NCBI GenBank assembly: GCA_002337385.1
Contig: DDFY01000022.1
Coordinates: forward strand, 1-62,377
Direction of reading: 5' to 3'
Length of the DNA stretch: 62,377 bases
From: Erythrobacter sp. UBA1916
Lineage (GTDB): Bacteria; Pseudomonadota; Alphaproteobacteria; Sphingomonadales; Sphingomonadaceae
Below are positions 7,558 through 16,153 of the stretch, one piece after another (positions within the stretch are counted from its first letter, which is position 1; every line of letters starts with the position of its first letter). Both the position numbers and the translations under genes were made by a program. The notes below the pieces were generated by a model. The model ran no database searches. It worked only from the letters and a program-made list of their open reading frames with translations, and was not told the DNA's origin.

Positions 7558-8652
7558 TTACTGCGCCCCTTGGGCCGTGCCCTTGTTGGTGAACACGGTG
7601 ACTTCGGTCGACAGCCCGGCGATTAACGGACGCGGGCTCTCGTCGTCGACGGCGATCCGCACCGGCACGCGCTGCGTCACCTTCACCCAGTTGCCGCTGG
7701 CATTCTGCGCCGGAAGGACCGAGAACTCGCTGCCCGTGCCCGCACCGATCGACGAGACGTGACCTTTCAGCACGACATCGGGAAAGGCATCGAAACGCAG
7801 TTCGGCGGGTTGGCCCACGGCCATGTCGGCGAGATCGGTTTCCTTGAAATTGGCTTCGACGTAGGTCGTCTGTTCCTCGACCAGCGTGAGCACCGGCAGG
7901 TTGGGCAGCACCTGCTGGCCGACCTGGAGCCGGTCCGCCTCGGCCACGCGGCCTGCAGAGGGCGCATGCACTTCGGTGCGGCGCAGGTCGAGCGCCGCCT
8001 TGGCACGCTGCGCCTCGCTGGCGGCGATCTGCGGGTTCACGCCCGGGACTGCTCTGCCGGTGGACAGCCGCGCGCGCGCTTCGCGCTGGCGAGCCTCGGC
8101 CTGGCGTAGCGATTCGCGCGCTTGCGTCACCGCGTGCTGGGCGGCGTCATAGTCGGCCTTGGTGGTGAAGCCGCGCTCCCACAGCTGGCGCTGCCGCTCG
8201 AACCGGCTTTCGGCAAAGGCGATGTCTTCGCGCGCGGCGGAGATATCCACGCCGGTAAGGTCGGTGTCGCTTTCGAGCGTGGTGAGATTGGCCTGCGCCC
8301 CGGCAATCGCGGCATTGGCCTGCTGAATCTGCAGCTCGTAAGGCTCGGGGTCGATCCGGAACAGCAGTTGCCCGGCTTCGACCGTGTCGCCTTCCTTGGT
8401 CATCACCTCGACAATGCGTCCGCCGACTTCGGCGCTGACCGCGACCATGTCCTGCTTCACATAGGCATTGTCGGTGCTGATCTTGCCCTGCAGGCTTTGC
8501 CAGTAGATAAACCCGGCAATGAGGAGGGCGATGGGCAGCGACACCATCAGTGCCAGACGGCCAAGGCGGCGCTTGGGCGGCTGCTGATCAGATGGGGCGG
8601 TATCGCCTGCGGGACTGTTCGCGCCGGGCGGCGGTTCGGGAAAGTCGGACAT
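7558..8652 (-). CDS. emrA: EmrA-type membrane fusion protein (HlyD family)
   Basis: Periplasmic adaptor of the EmrAB pump, 364 residues. It has a short cytosolic Pro-rich N-terminus, a single membrane anchor (LGRLALMVSLPIALLIAGFI region, about residues 30-50), a first lipoyl half (ISTDNAYVKQDMVAVSAEVGGRIVEV), a long alpha-hairpin of about 100 residues and the second lipoyl half/beta-barrel (VHAPSAGRVAEADRLQVGQQ). The open frame extends 20 codons further upstream, but the ATG at 8652 starts the typical N-terminus. First gene of the leftward emrA-emrB operon; divergent from the hydrolase gene. Confidence 0.92.
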   Translation of the reverse strand: MSDFPEPPPGANSPAGDTAPSDQQPPKRRLGRLALMVSLPIALLIAGFIYWQSLQGKISTDNAYVKQDMVAVSAEVGGRIVEVMTKEGDTVEAGQLLFRIDPEPYELQIQQANAAIAGAQANLTTLESDTDLTGVDISAAREDIAFAESRFERQRQLWERGFTTKADYDAAQHAVTQARESLRQAEARQREARARLSTGRAVPGVNPQIAASEAQRAKAALDLRRTEVHAPSAGRVAEADRLQVGQQVLPNLPVLTLVEEQTTYVEANFKETDLADMAVGQPAELRFDAFPDVVLKGHVSSIGAGTGSEFSVLPAQNASGNWVKVTQRVPVRIAVDDESPRPLIAGLSTEVTVFTNKGTAQGAQ

Positions 8653-8764
8653 TAAAGCAACAATTCCTGCACTGAATGGGCTCCCTCTAGGTGGGTCAAT
8701 TGCACTTAGCAACCTGTACCCGCCGGGCCTTGCGCAATCGCAAACAGCCTGTCACCGCTGGAGC

Positions 8765-9523
8765 ATGGACGACCTTCACAGCGATACGATCACCAGCTTC
8801 GACGGCACCCCTCTGGCCATTCACCGCCTGGGCGAGGGCAGGCCGGTGCTGCTGCTGCACGGGCTGTTTTCCTCTGCGCAGATGAACTGGCTGCGGTTCG
8901 GCCATGCCGCCTTGCTGGCAAAGGCCGGTTTTGAATGCCTGATGCCCGACCTGCGCGCCCACGGCGAGAGCGCAAGCCCGCACGATCCCGAGGCCTATCC
9001 GCAGGCCGTTCTGACGCAGGATCTGGCCGCCGTGGTCGATGCTCTGGGGCTGGACGAATATGATCTGGTCGGCTTTTCGCTCGGTGCGCGTACGGCGGCG
9101 AGCGGGGTGATCGCGGGGCTTGCGCCGCGCCGGCTGGCTCTGTGCGGGATGGGGCTGGAGGGCCTCGCGGGATGGGAACGGCGCAGCGCCTTTTTCATCG
9201 ATGCCATCGACCGGTTCGACGAGGTGAAGCGCGGAGACGCCGCCTTCATGGCGGTCTCCTTCATGAAGCAGATGAAGGTCGACCGGGTGGCGGCGCGGCT
9301 GCTGCTGCAGGCGGTCGATGATATTGCGGCTGCCGATCTGGCGAAGATTCCCATGCCCACAGCCGTCATCAACGGCGATAAGGACCGCGACAACGGTTCG
9401 CCGCATGATCTCGTGGAGGCGCTGCCCGATGGCCGTTACTGTGAGATTCCGGGCACCCATATGAGCTGCGTGACCGAGCCCGATCTCGGCGAGGCGATCA
9501 GGGACTTTCTGGCAGAGACCTGA
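8765..9523 (+). CDS. Alpha/beta-fold hydrolase
   Basis: A 252-residue cytosolic hydrolase. The oxyanion-hole motif is in VLLLHGLFSS (about residues 28-37), the nucleophile elbow is GFSLGA (Ser at about residue 101), a likely acid is the Asp in NGDKDRDNG, and the catalytic His is in GTHMS near the C-terminus. This is the complete catalytic triad of the fold. The overall look resembles small esterase/epoxide-hydrolase-like proteins; the substrate is unknown. It is divergent from emrA across a gap of about 110 bases that must hold both promoters. Confidence 0.85.
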   Translation: MDDLHSDTITSFDGTPLAIHRLGEGRPVLLLHGLFSSAQMNWLRFGHAALLAKAGFECLMPDLRAHGESASPHDPEAYPQAVLTQDLAAVVDALGLDEYDLVGFSLGARTAASGVIAGLAPRRLALCGMGLEGLAGWERRSAFFIDAIDRFDEVKRGDAAFMAVSFMKQMKVDRVAARLLLQAVDDIAAADLAKIPMPTAVINGDKDRDNGSPHDLVEALPDGRYCEIPGTHMSCVTEPDLGEAIRDFLAET

Positions 9524-9629
9524 GGCCGCGACGCTTATGGCGCGATTTCGCCCCGGTTCGTCGCCGGGCGCGGAACCCCTATGCTTGGGCCATCGTTTTT
9601 CCTGCAACAGCACAAGCAGGAGAGACGCC

Positions 9630-9767
9630 ATGGAATACGAACTGACAGATCGCCCTCAGCATGAGCCTGAAAGGCGGAGCAAGAAGCACCAGCGCGGCAT
9701 CTTCATCCCCGAGGAAGAACGCGCAACCGACCAGCATGAGCCAGCCCCGGCGCAGATGGAGGGATAG
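9630..9767 (+). CDS. Short polar protein of unknown function
   Basis: A 45-residue frame starting at 9630 with a good AGGAGAGA ribosome binding site 5 bases before the ATG. The product is very charged (HEPERRSKKHQRG, then IPEEERATDQHEP), has no hydrophobic segment and is probably disordered. The open frame continues upstream, but the upstream part is not preceded by a ribosome binding site. I do not recognise it. It sits just before the two-way terminator, so it has a terminator of its own, which slightly supports a real transcript. Confidence 0.5.
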   Translation: MEYELTDRPQHEPERRSKKHQRGIFIPEEERATDQHEPAPAQMEG

Positions 9768-9790
9768 TTGGTCAGCACCCGGCTATCGGC

Positions 9791-9839
9791 GCACAAAAAA
9801 GGGGCGTTGCCGGTGATGGCAACGCCCCTTTTTTTGTGC
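9791..9839. terminator. Bidirectional terminator between a short ORF and rplI
   Basis: An 11-bp stem (GGGGCGTTGCC at 9801-9811 with GGCAACGCCCC at 9818-9828) is flanked by six A on the left and seven T on the right, so it works as an intrinsic terminator in both directions. It serves the short rightward gene and the leftward rpsF-rpsR-rplI operon. Confidence 0.95.
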
Positions 9840-9852
9840 GTTAGAGGTGCGC

Positions 9853-10476
9853 TCAGCCTTCGGCTTCGCTCTCTTCTTCGGCAGCTTCTTCTTCACCGGC
9901 ATCGGCGCTCGGCAGTTCGCCCAGCTCGCGGTCGGGATCGAGCGCTTCGGTGAAGCCCTCGCTCTCGCCACGCTCGTCTTCGTTCATCTGTGCGATGACG
10001 TCGACGCCCTGGCTCTGCAGCTCGGCTTCGTCTTCCGAACGGGCGACATTCGCCTTCACGATGACGGAAACCTCAGGGTGCAGCGTAACGGTCACGTCGA
10101 ACATGCCGATGGTCTTGATGGGCGCACCCATGATGACCTGACGCTTGTCGATGGCGTGACCCTTTTCGGTCAGCGCAGCAGCAACGTCACGCACGTTGAC
10201 CGAGCCATACAGCTGGCCCGAGTTCGAGGCCGAGCGGATCAGCACGATCTCTTCGCCATTGACCTTCTCGCCCTGCTTTTCGGCAGCGGTGCGCTTCTCG
10301 GCGTTTTCGGCTTCGAGACGCTCGCGGTTGGCTTCGAACACCTTCTTGTTCGCATCGTTGGCGCGCAGCGCCTTCTTCTGCGGAAGGAGGAAGTTGCGGG
10401 CATAGCCATCACGCACGGAGACGATGTCACCGATCTGGCCGAGCTTTTCCACGCGTTCGAGGAGAATGATATCCAT
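9853..10476 (-). CDS. rplI: 50S ribosomal protein L9
   Basis: L9 binds 23S rRNA domain V and spans the ribosome surface with a long helix. The 207-residue product starts MDIILLERVEKLGQIGDIVS and then has VRDGYARNFLLPQKKA, the conserved rRNA-binding N domain, followed by the long connecting helix and the C domain. The protein is about 55 residues longer than E. coli L9 because of an acidic tail (about residues 170-207, GEEEAAEEESEAEG). Such tails are common in alphaproteobacterial L9. Last gene of the leftward rpsF-rpsR-rplI operon. Confidence 0.97.
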   Translation of the reverse strand: MDIILLERVEKLGQIGDIVSVRDGYARNFLLPQKKALRANDANKKVFEANRERLEAENAEKRTAAEKQGEKVNGEEIVLIRSASNSGQLYGSVNVRDVAAALTEKGHAIDKRQVIMGAPIKTIGMFDVTVTLHPEVSVIVKANVARSEDEAELQSQGVDVIAQMNEDERGESEGFTEALDPDRELGELPSADAGEEEAAEEESEAEG

Positions 10477-10489
10477 GATCTTTTCTCCC

Positions 10490-10714
10490 TTACTTCACGA
10501 TGTAGGGCAGCAGGCCCAGGTGGCGGGCGCGCTTGATCGCCTTGGCCAGCTCACGCTGCTTCTTGCCCGAAACGGCGGTGATGCGCGAAGGCACGATCTT
10601 GCCACGCTCGGACATGAAGCCCTGCAGCAGGCGCACGTCCTTGTAGTCGATCTGCGGAGCGTCCTTGCCGGCGAACGGGCAGGACTTGCGGCGGCGGTAA
10701 AAAGGGCGTGCCAT
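10490..10714 (-). CDS. rpsR: 30S ribosomal protein S18
   Basis: S18 binds 16S rRNA together with S6. The 74-residue product starts MARPFYRRRKSCPFAGKDA and ends with the conserved GLLPYIVK region; the IDYKDVRLLQGFMSERGKI core is typical. Its ATG overlaps the last base of the rpsF stop codon, so translation is coupled; rplI follows 13 bases after its stop. Confidence 0.97.
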   Translation of the reverse strand: MARPFYRRRKSCPFAGKDAPQIDYKDVRLLQGFMSERGKIVPSRITAVSGKKQRELAKAIKRARHLGLLPYIVK

Positions 10715-11079
10715 CAGTCACGATCCTCCCGGCTTTCGCGGCGCTTACGGTCGCGATCATTCTTGCGCATCATGACCGAAGGGCCATCCTCGTGCTGTTC
10801 CACCGCGATGGTGATCCAGCGAATGACGTCTTCGTTGATGTTGTTCTGGCGCTCCAGCTCAGCCACGAGGCCACCGGGGCCTTCGATGTTGAGCATGACG
10901 AAGTGCGCCTTGCGGTTGCGGTCGATCTTGTAGGCGAGGCTCTTGAGGCCCCAGGTCTCGGTCTTCACGACCTTGCCGCCCATCTTCTCCACGGTTTCCG
11001 TGGCGCTGGCAGCAAGCGCATCAACCTGAGCCTGGCTCAAATCCTGACGCGCAAGAAACACGTGCTCGTAAAGAGCCAT
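10714..11079 (-). CDS. rpsF: 30S ribosomal protein S6
   Basis: S6 forms a heterodimer with S18 on the 30S platform. The 121-residue product starts MALYEHVFLARQDLSQAQVD and contains ETWGLKSLAYKIDRNRKAHF, both typical. A short charged tail (RKNDRDRKRRESREDRD) ends the protein. First gene of the leftward operon. In many bacteria the S6-S18 pair represses its own operon by binding the rpsF leader; the roughly 140 bases upstream could hold such an element, but I could not assign a structure with confidence. Confidence 0.96.
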   Translation of the reverse strand: MALYEHVFLARQDLSQAQVDALAASATETVEKMGGKVVKTETWGLKSLAYKIDRNRKAHFVMLNIEGPGGLVAELERQNNINEDVIRWITIAVEQHEDGPSVMMRKNDRDRKRRESREDRD

Positions 11080-11319
11080 GCTTGCTTCCTTTCATGTTTC
11101 CGCCGATCGCTGGCTTGTCCGTCCGGATGACGGGGCCCCTCCGGCTTTCTTCAGTTCCGATCCATATGAGGAAAGGTTTCCGCGAAGCCCGTCGGCCCCG
11201 CGGAAGCGGCGCTCTTAGCGGAATGGATGGGGAATGCAAGCATTGCAAATCAGCCTGCTTGCGGCATGACAGCTATATATTGGGCGAGCACGGCCTCGCG
11301 GGCAAGGGAGAACACGATA

Positions 11320-11847
11320 ATGACACTTGGTGCAAAGCGCTCCGCATTGGCGGCGATGGCGGCTTTGGCTGCCGCCATGTCGGCTGTTCCGGCAGCGGCG
11401 CAGGACGCGTCCGAACCGGGCCTGGAACTGCTTTATCGTTCGGTAATCAAGCTTGGCCCTGCCATTGAGGTTGGCGAAACGGCGCGCGGCATGCGGCGCA
11501 TCATCCCCATTATCGGCGGCACTTTCGAAGGCCCCGAGATGAAGGGCGAGATCCTGCCGATGGGCTGGGACTGGCAGCTAGACCGTTCCGACGGATGCAC
11601 CGAGCTGGTCGCCGACTATTTCCTGCGCACCGATGACGGGGTGGTCATTAACGTGGTCAACTCGGGCGCGGCATGCATGCCAGGTGCGGACGGCACGCCG
11701 CCGCCGCCAGTGCGCACAAGCCCGGTGTTCGAAGCGCCGCTCGGTAAGTACGAATGGCTGAGCAAGGGCGGCTATATCGGTACGCTCGGGTTCGATCCGA
11801 CGCTTGAGGAACCTGAGGTGGTCATCACGGTCTATCGCGCCAACTAA
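11320..11847 (+). CDS. DUF3237 family protein, probably exported
   Basis: A 175-residue protein with a signal peptide (ALAAMAALAAAMSAVPAAAQ, cleavage near residue 28). The mature part has the DUF3237 pattern: LELLYRSVIKLGPAIEVGET, then GGTFEGPEMKGEILPMGWDWQ and a C-terminal YEWLSKGGYIGTLGFD segment. The family has a beta-barrel-like fold and no settled function. The frame is open 31 codons further upstream, but the ATG at 11320 has an AAGGGAG ribosome binding site and starts the signal peptide. Neighbours give no functional hint. Confidence 0.75.
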   Translation: MTLGAKRSALAAMAALAAAMSAVPAAAQDASEPGLELLYRSVIKLGPAIEVGETARGMRRIIPIIGGTFEGPEMKGEILPMGWDWQLDRSDGCTELVADYFLRTDDGVVINVVNSGAACMPGADGTPPPPVRTSPVFEAPLGKYEWLSKGGYIGTLGFDPTLEEPEVVITVYRAN

Positions 11848-11933
11848 GGGGCGCGGCAGGCTGGCGGGAACCAGCGCGCCGGCCCAACCATTGCAAGGCG
11901 TGCGGGCAGGCCCCGGTAACAGGAGATTTTTTG

Positions 11934-12863
11934 ATGCCCGGTGGCCTTGTTGCCCTGCTAGACGACGTTTCGATCATTGCGCGCACCGCCGCGGCCAGCG
12001 TCGACGATATCGCTGCTGCCGCCGGGCGCGCCGGATCGAAGACGGCGGGCGTGGTGATCGACGATGCGGCAGTGACGCCCAGCTATGTCACCGGCCTGTC
12101 GCCTGCGCGTGAACTGCCGATTATCTGGAAGATCACCAAGGGCAGCTTGATCAACAAGCTGGCGATCATCTTGCCCGGGGCCCTGTTGCTGAGCGAGTTC
12201 CTGCCGCAGGCGATCGTCTTCATCCTGATGATGGGCGGCGCTTACCTCTCTTATGAGGGGGCCGAGAAGGTGCTCGAATATCTTGGCGGCGAGAAACATG
12301 GCCAGACGCTGGACGATGCAATCGAGGATCCGGTTGCCTTCGAGAAGCAGCGGGTGGCCGGCGCGATCCGGACCGACCTGATCCTCTCGGCCGAAATCAT
12401 GGCCATCACGCTCAACGAGGTGGCCTCCGAAGACCTGATTACCCGCGCTGGCGTGCTTGCGCTGGTGGGCATCGGGGTGACGCTGGGCGTCTATGGCGTG
12501 GTCGGGCTGATCGTGAAGATGGACGATCTTGGCCTGCATCTGGCGAAAGAGGCGGCAACCTCGGCCGGGCGCAAGTTCGGCTGTCTTCTGCTGAAGGCCA
12601 TGCCGCGGTTGCTGGTTGCGCTGTCGGTAATCGGAACGGTGGCGATGCTGTGGGTGGGCGGCGGGATTATCCTGCACGGTCTTGCCGAGATCGGTATTGC
12701 CGGGCCGGAGCACTGGGTCGCCGGTATCGAGCATGGCGTTTCGGCCATCGCTGGCGGAATACTGGGCTGGCTGAGCTTCGCGGGCCTATCGGCGCTTATG
12801 GCGCTCGTGCTTGGCACGGTGATCGCGTTTGTGCTGCACAAGGTCTTTCGGCTGGGGCACTAG
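11934..12863 (+). CDS. DUF808/YedI-like inner membrane protein
   Basis: A 309-residue membrane protein. The N-terminus GGLVALLDDVSIIARTAAAS and the segment KTAGVVIDDAAVTPSYVTGL are characteristic of the DUF808 (YedI) family, followed by about six hydrophobic segments (for example about residues 80-105, 160-190, 225-250, 275-305). Function in any organism is unknown to me. An AGGAG site lies 9 bases before the ATG. It ends tail-to-tail with the Mur ligase gene, the two stops sharing CTAG at 12860-12863. Confidence 0.85.
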   Translation: MPGGLVALLDDVSIIARTAAASVDDIAAAAGRAGSKTAGVVIDDAAVTPSYVTGLSPARELPIIWKITKGSLINKLAIILPGALLLSEFLPQAIVFILMMGGAYLSYEGAEKVLEYLGGEKHGQTLDDAIEDPVAFEKQRVAGAIRTDLILSAEIMAITLNEVASEDLITRAGVLALVGIGVTLGVYGVVGLIVKMDDLGLHLAKEAATSAGRKFGCLLLKAMPRLLVALSVIGTVAMLWVGGGIILHGLAEIGIAGPEHWVAGIEHGVSAIAGGILGWLSFAGLSALMALVLGTVIAFVLHKVFRLGH

Positions 12864-14275
12864 CCCTCGATCCGCGCCAACACCTCGCGTGCGAACAAGG
12901 TCAACGTATCGTCACGCGCGCCCATGATCACGATTCGGTCGCCGGGGCGCGAGAGGTTGCATAGCCGCGTGGCGCAGTCTTCGCGCGCCGGGATATGTTC
13001 TGCGCTGGCTCCGGCATCCTGCATCAGCGCGACAATCCGCTCGCTGCCTTCGGAGCGGTCGACCGTGCCGCCGAAATAGACCGGATCGCACAGGATCGTG
13101 TGATCCTCCGGGCCGAGTTCATCGGCAAAGGTCTGGGCGAGCTCCGCGCCCATCTGACGCAAGGGACCATACCCATGCGGCTGGAAGAAGGCGAGCACGC
13201 GGCCCGGCTGGCTCTTTAGCGTTTTCAGCGTGGCGCGACACTTTTCGGGGTTGTGGCCGAAGTCGTCGATCACGGTGATGTCGTCGGCCGTGGTTCCGAC
13301 AATGTCGAACCGGCGTGCGAGCCCGGCAAAGTCCGCCAGCGCGGTAACCGCTTCGGCCACTGGAATGCCGGTGGCATTGGCAGCGGCAATCGCGGCGAGC
13401 GCGTTCGAGAGGTTGTGCTTGCCGGGCATACCCAGCGTGAGCGCGTGTTCGCTGCCATCGCGGCGGTCGAGCACCGTGGCGCTCTGGCCCGTGGCGCTTT
13501 CCGTCATGGAGCCATCGGCAATCCCGAGCGCGGCGCAGCTGTTGTCGATGCCGAAGGTGATCGGCTCGTTCCCGCGCGCGACTAGTCGGAAGGCCTCGAC
13601 ATCGTCGGCATTGACCACCGCGCGGCCTGCCACGGCGAGAAAATCGCCAAACAACACGCGCAGTTCGTCCATGGACTTGTGATCGAGACTCACGTTGAGC
13701 AGCACGGCCACACTCGGACGGTACAGCGCAATCGAGCCGTCGCTTTCGTCGACTTCGGAGACGAACACCTTGCCATCGCCCACCACGGCGCTGGCGAACG
13801 GCTCTTCCTCGCTGACGAAGTTTTTCATCACCGCGCCGTTCATGATCGTGGGCGCGCGGCCCGCGGCGTGGAGGATCCAGCCCAGCATCGCCGTGGTTGT
13901 CGACTTACCCGAGGTGCCGCCGACTGCCAGCGAGCATTCCGCCTCGTTGAACAGCGAGGACAGCAGCTCGGCCCGCGTCATTCGCGTGGCGCCGACAGCC
14001 TTGGCACGCGCGGCATCGGGCACCGTGTCCTCTACCGCTGCCGAGGCGACAAACACCTGCTCGCCAGAGGTCAGCCCGCTGCCGTCTTGCGGGAACAGGG
14101 CAAAGCCCCGGCTTTCGAGCCAGGCGAACTTCTCGGGCGTGCGCCCCTGTTCGCGGCTGCGGTCAGACCCGGCAACGTCCGCGCCAAGCCCCTTCACGAT
14201 GGCGGCCAGGGGCAACATGCCCGAGCCGCCGATGCCGCAGAAAAAGAACGGGCGAGAAAGAAGCGATTGGGTCAT
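12860..14275 (-). CDS. Mur ligase family protein, MurC/Mpl type
   Basis: A 471-residue ATP-dependent amide ligase. The N-terminal Rossmann part has FFCGIGGSGMLPLA and VAGSDRSREQGRTPE; the central ATPase has the P-loop GGTSGKSTTT; SEVDESDGS, LNVSLDHKSMDEL and the FDIVGTTADDITVIDDFGHNP region follow. The family joins L-alanine (MurC) or recycled tripeptide (Mpl) to UDP-MurNAc. I favour an Mpl-like or atypical MurC role because the gene is outside a dcw cluster and is divergent from an LD-carboxypeptidase gene, both used in murein recycling, but sequence reading alone does not separate the two. Confidence 0.85.
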   Translation of the reverse strand: MTQSLLSRPFFFCGIGGSGMLPLAAIVKGLGADVAGSDRSREQGRTPEKFAWLESRGFALFPQDGSGLTSGEQVFVASAAVEDTVPDAARAKAVGATRMTRAELLSSLFNEAECSLAVGGTSGKSTTTAMLGWILHAAGRAPTIMNGAVMKNFVSEEEPFASAVVGDGKVFVSEVDESDGSIALYRPSVAVLLNVSLDHKSMDELRVLFGDFLAVAGRAVVNADDVEAFRLVARGNEPITFGIDNSCAALGIADGSMTESATGQSATVLDRRDGSEHALTLGMPGKHNLSNALAAIAAANATGIPVAEAVTALADFAGLARRFDIVGTTADDITVIDDFGHNPEKCRATLKTLKSQPGRVLAFFQPHGYGPLRQMGAELAQTFADELGPEDHTILCDPVYFGGTVDRSEGSERIVALMQDAGASAEHIPAREDCATRLCNLSRPGDRIVIMGARDDTLTLFAREVLARIEG

Positions 14276-14361
14276 GGCGGCCAGCGGTATGCGCGAACGC
14301 TCCCCATTTCAATTGCTGGCTTGGGGGTGACGCCCTCCACCTGCCGCATTAGAAAGCGAAC

Positions 14362-15189
14362 ATGACGCGCATTGCTCTGGTTTGCCCCGGCAAGCCCATT
14401 CAACCTGACCATGCAGCAGCGGTAATGGCGCTGGCCGAAGCCGAGTTTCCGGCCCTGTCGCTGCGCTTTCACCCGCAGTGCCTTGCCAAGCACGGCCATT
14501 TCGCGGGCGACGATGCCCAGCGGCTGTCGGCCTTCCTCGAAGTGGCCAACGATCCGGCGGTCGATGCCGTGTGGTTCGCGATGGGCGGCTATGGCTCCAA
14601 CCGCATCACGCCCGAGGCACTGGCGGGCTTAAGCGAGGCGGCGCGGGCCAAGACCTTTGTCGGCTATTCGGACTGCGGCACGCTGATGGGCGCGATGTAC
14701 CGCCACGGCGTGGGGCGGCAGGTCCATGGCCCGCTCGCGGGCGACATCCGCCGCGAAGGCGGGGGCGATGCGGTGCGCCGGGTGCTGCGCTATTTCTCCG
14801 GCGAGGATGAAGGGTTCGAAGGCGGGCTGGATGATCGGCCCACAGTTGCCTTCAACCTCATGACATTGGCTATGCTGGTGGGCACCGAGTTCATGCCCGA
14901 CCTGACCGGCCACGTGGTGCTCGTGGAGGAAGTGGCCGAGCATCTCTATGCGGTCGACCGCCTGTTCTTCCATGTGACGCAGCATCTGAAAGGTGTGGCT
15001 GGGATCAGGCTCGGGCGCGTTTCCGCCGTGCCTACAAATGACCGTCCATTCGGCTATAACGAGGAAGAGATCGCCCGCTACTGGTGCGCCAAGAGCGGCA
15101 TCGCCTACCTTGGCCGCGCCGATATCGGGCACGATGCTGCCAACAAGCTGGTGCCCTTCGGACTTGCCGCGCGAGCGCGCCGCGCATAA
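14362..15189 (+). CDS. ldcA: LD-carboxypeptidase (peptidase family S66)
   Basis: LD-carboxypeptidase removes the terminal D-Ala from murein tetrapeptides in the cytosol, a recycling step before Mpl re-ligates the tripeptide. The 275-residue protein has the S66 layout: nucleophile serine in GYSDCGTLM (S103), a glutamate in LVEEVAEHLYAVDR (E189 or E190) and histidine in ADIGHDAANKLVPFG (H257), the Ser-Glu-His triad of the family. There is no signal peptide, consistent with a cytosolic enzyme. It is divergent from the MurC/Mpl-type ligase, with about 86 bases between, and fabD follows after 29 bases. Confidence 0.9.
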   Translation: MTRIALVCPGKPIQPDHAAAVMALAEAEFPALSLRFHPQCLAKHGHFAGDDAQRLSAFLEVANDPAVDAVWFAMGGYGSNRITPEALAGLSEAARAKTFVGYSDCGTLMGAMYRHGVGRQVHGPLAGDIRREGGGDAVRRVLRYFSGEDEGFEGGLDDRPTVAFNLMTLAMLVGTEFMPDLTGHVVLVEEVAEHLYAVDRLFFHVTQHLKGVAGIRLGRVSAVPTNDRPFGYNEEEIARYWCAKSGIAYLGRADIGHDAANKLVPFGLAARARRA

Positions 15190-15218
15190 GCGCGCGCCTT
15201 CACGAGAGGAGCTATCCC

Positions 15219-16151
15219 ATGATTGCATTCGTATTTCCGGGACAGGGCAGCCAGAAGGTCGGCATGGGTGTCGATCTGGCTGCGGCCAGTTCCGTCGCGC
15301 GCGAGACCTTCGAGGAGGTCGACGAGGCGCTGAAGCAGAAGCTGTCGGCGCTGATGGCCGAAGGGCCTGAGGACGAGCTGACCATGACGGCCAACGCGCA
15401 GCCTGCGATCATGGCCAATGCGCTGGCTATCGCGCGGGTGCTCGAGGCGGGCGGGGTAAGCCTGTCAGCCAAGGGCGAGGCTGTTGCAGGCCATTCGCTG
15501 GGCGAATATTCGGCGCTGGCTGCGGTCGGCGCGTTCAGCCTTTCCGATACCGCGCGGCTGCTGCGCATTCGCGGTGATGCCATGCAGGCCGCCGTGCCGG
15601 TGGGCGTTGGCGGCATGTGCGCGCTGCTCGGCGCGGATATCGAGAAGGCGACCGCACTTGCCGAAGCTGCCGCGCAGGGCGATGTCTGCGAAGTGGCGAA
15701 TGACAACGATCCGGGTCAGGTCGTGCTGTCGGGCCACCTCACCGCGATCGACCGGGCGGTCGAACTGGCGAAGGAATATGGCTGCAAGCGCGCGATCAAG
15801 CTGCCGGTGTCGGCGCCGTTCCACTGCTCGCTGATGGGACCGGCGGCCGAGAAAATGGCCGAGGCGCTGGCCGCGACTCCGCCGCAGGCCTTCCGCCTGC
15901 CGCTTTACGCGAATGTCACCGCCGCGCCCGTAACCGATGCCGCGACTGAGCTTGACCTGCTGGTGCAGCAGATCACCGGCCGCGTGCGTTGGCGCGAGAG
16001 CGTGGGCGCGATGGCCGATGCGGGGATTACCCATTTCGTCGAACTGGGCGGCAAGGTGCTCAGCCCCATGATCAAGAAAATCGCGCCCGATGCGCGTATC
16101 ACCAGCGTAGTCGGCATGGACGACATCGAAGCGCTGGCGAAGGAGATTTGA
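15219..16151 (+). CDS. fabD: Malonyl-CoA:ACP transacylase
   Basis: FabD moves malonyl from CoA to acyl carrier protein to start fatty acid elongation. The 310-residue protein begins with the hallmark AFVFPGQGSQKVGMG; the catalytic serine lies in AGHSLGEYSAL, and PVSAPFHCSLM holds the catalytic histidine. The frame is open 45 codons upstream into ldcA, but the ATG at 15219 has a GAGAGGAG ribosome binding site and the conserved N-terminus. fabG starts 2 bases after the stop, so the two form an operon. Confidence 0.97.
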   Translation: MIAFVFPGQGSQKVGMGVDLAAASSVARETFEEVDEALKQKLSALMAEGPEDELTMTANAQPAIMANALAIARVLEAGGVSLSAKGEAVAGHSLGEYSALAAVGAFSLSDTARLLRIRGDAMQAAVPVGVGGMCALLGADIEKATALAEAAAQGDVCEVANDNDPGQVVLSGHLTAIDRAVELAKEYGCKRAIKLPVSAPFHCSLMGPAAEKMAEALAATPPQAFRLPLYANVTAAPVTDAATELDLLVQQITGRVRWRESVGAMADAGITHFVELGGKVLSPMIKKIAPDARITSVVGMDDIEALAKEI

Positions 16152-16153
16152 CT

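Noticed and set aside
11080..11226. S6:S18-binding autoregulatory element in the rpsF leader
   Set aside because: Such elements are known, but I could not draw a convincing conserved stem with the expected bulge by eye, so it is not listed as a feature.
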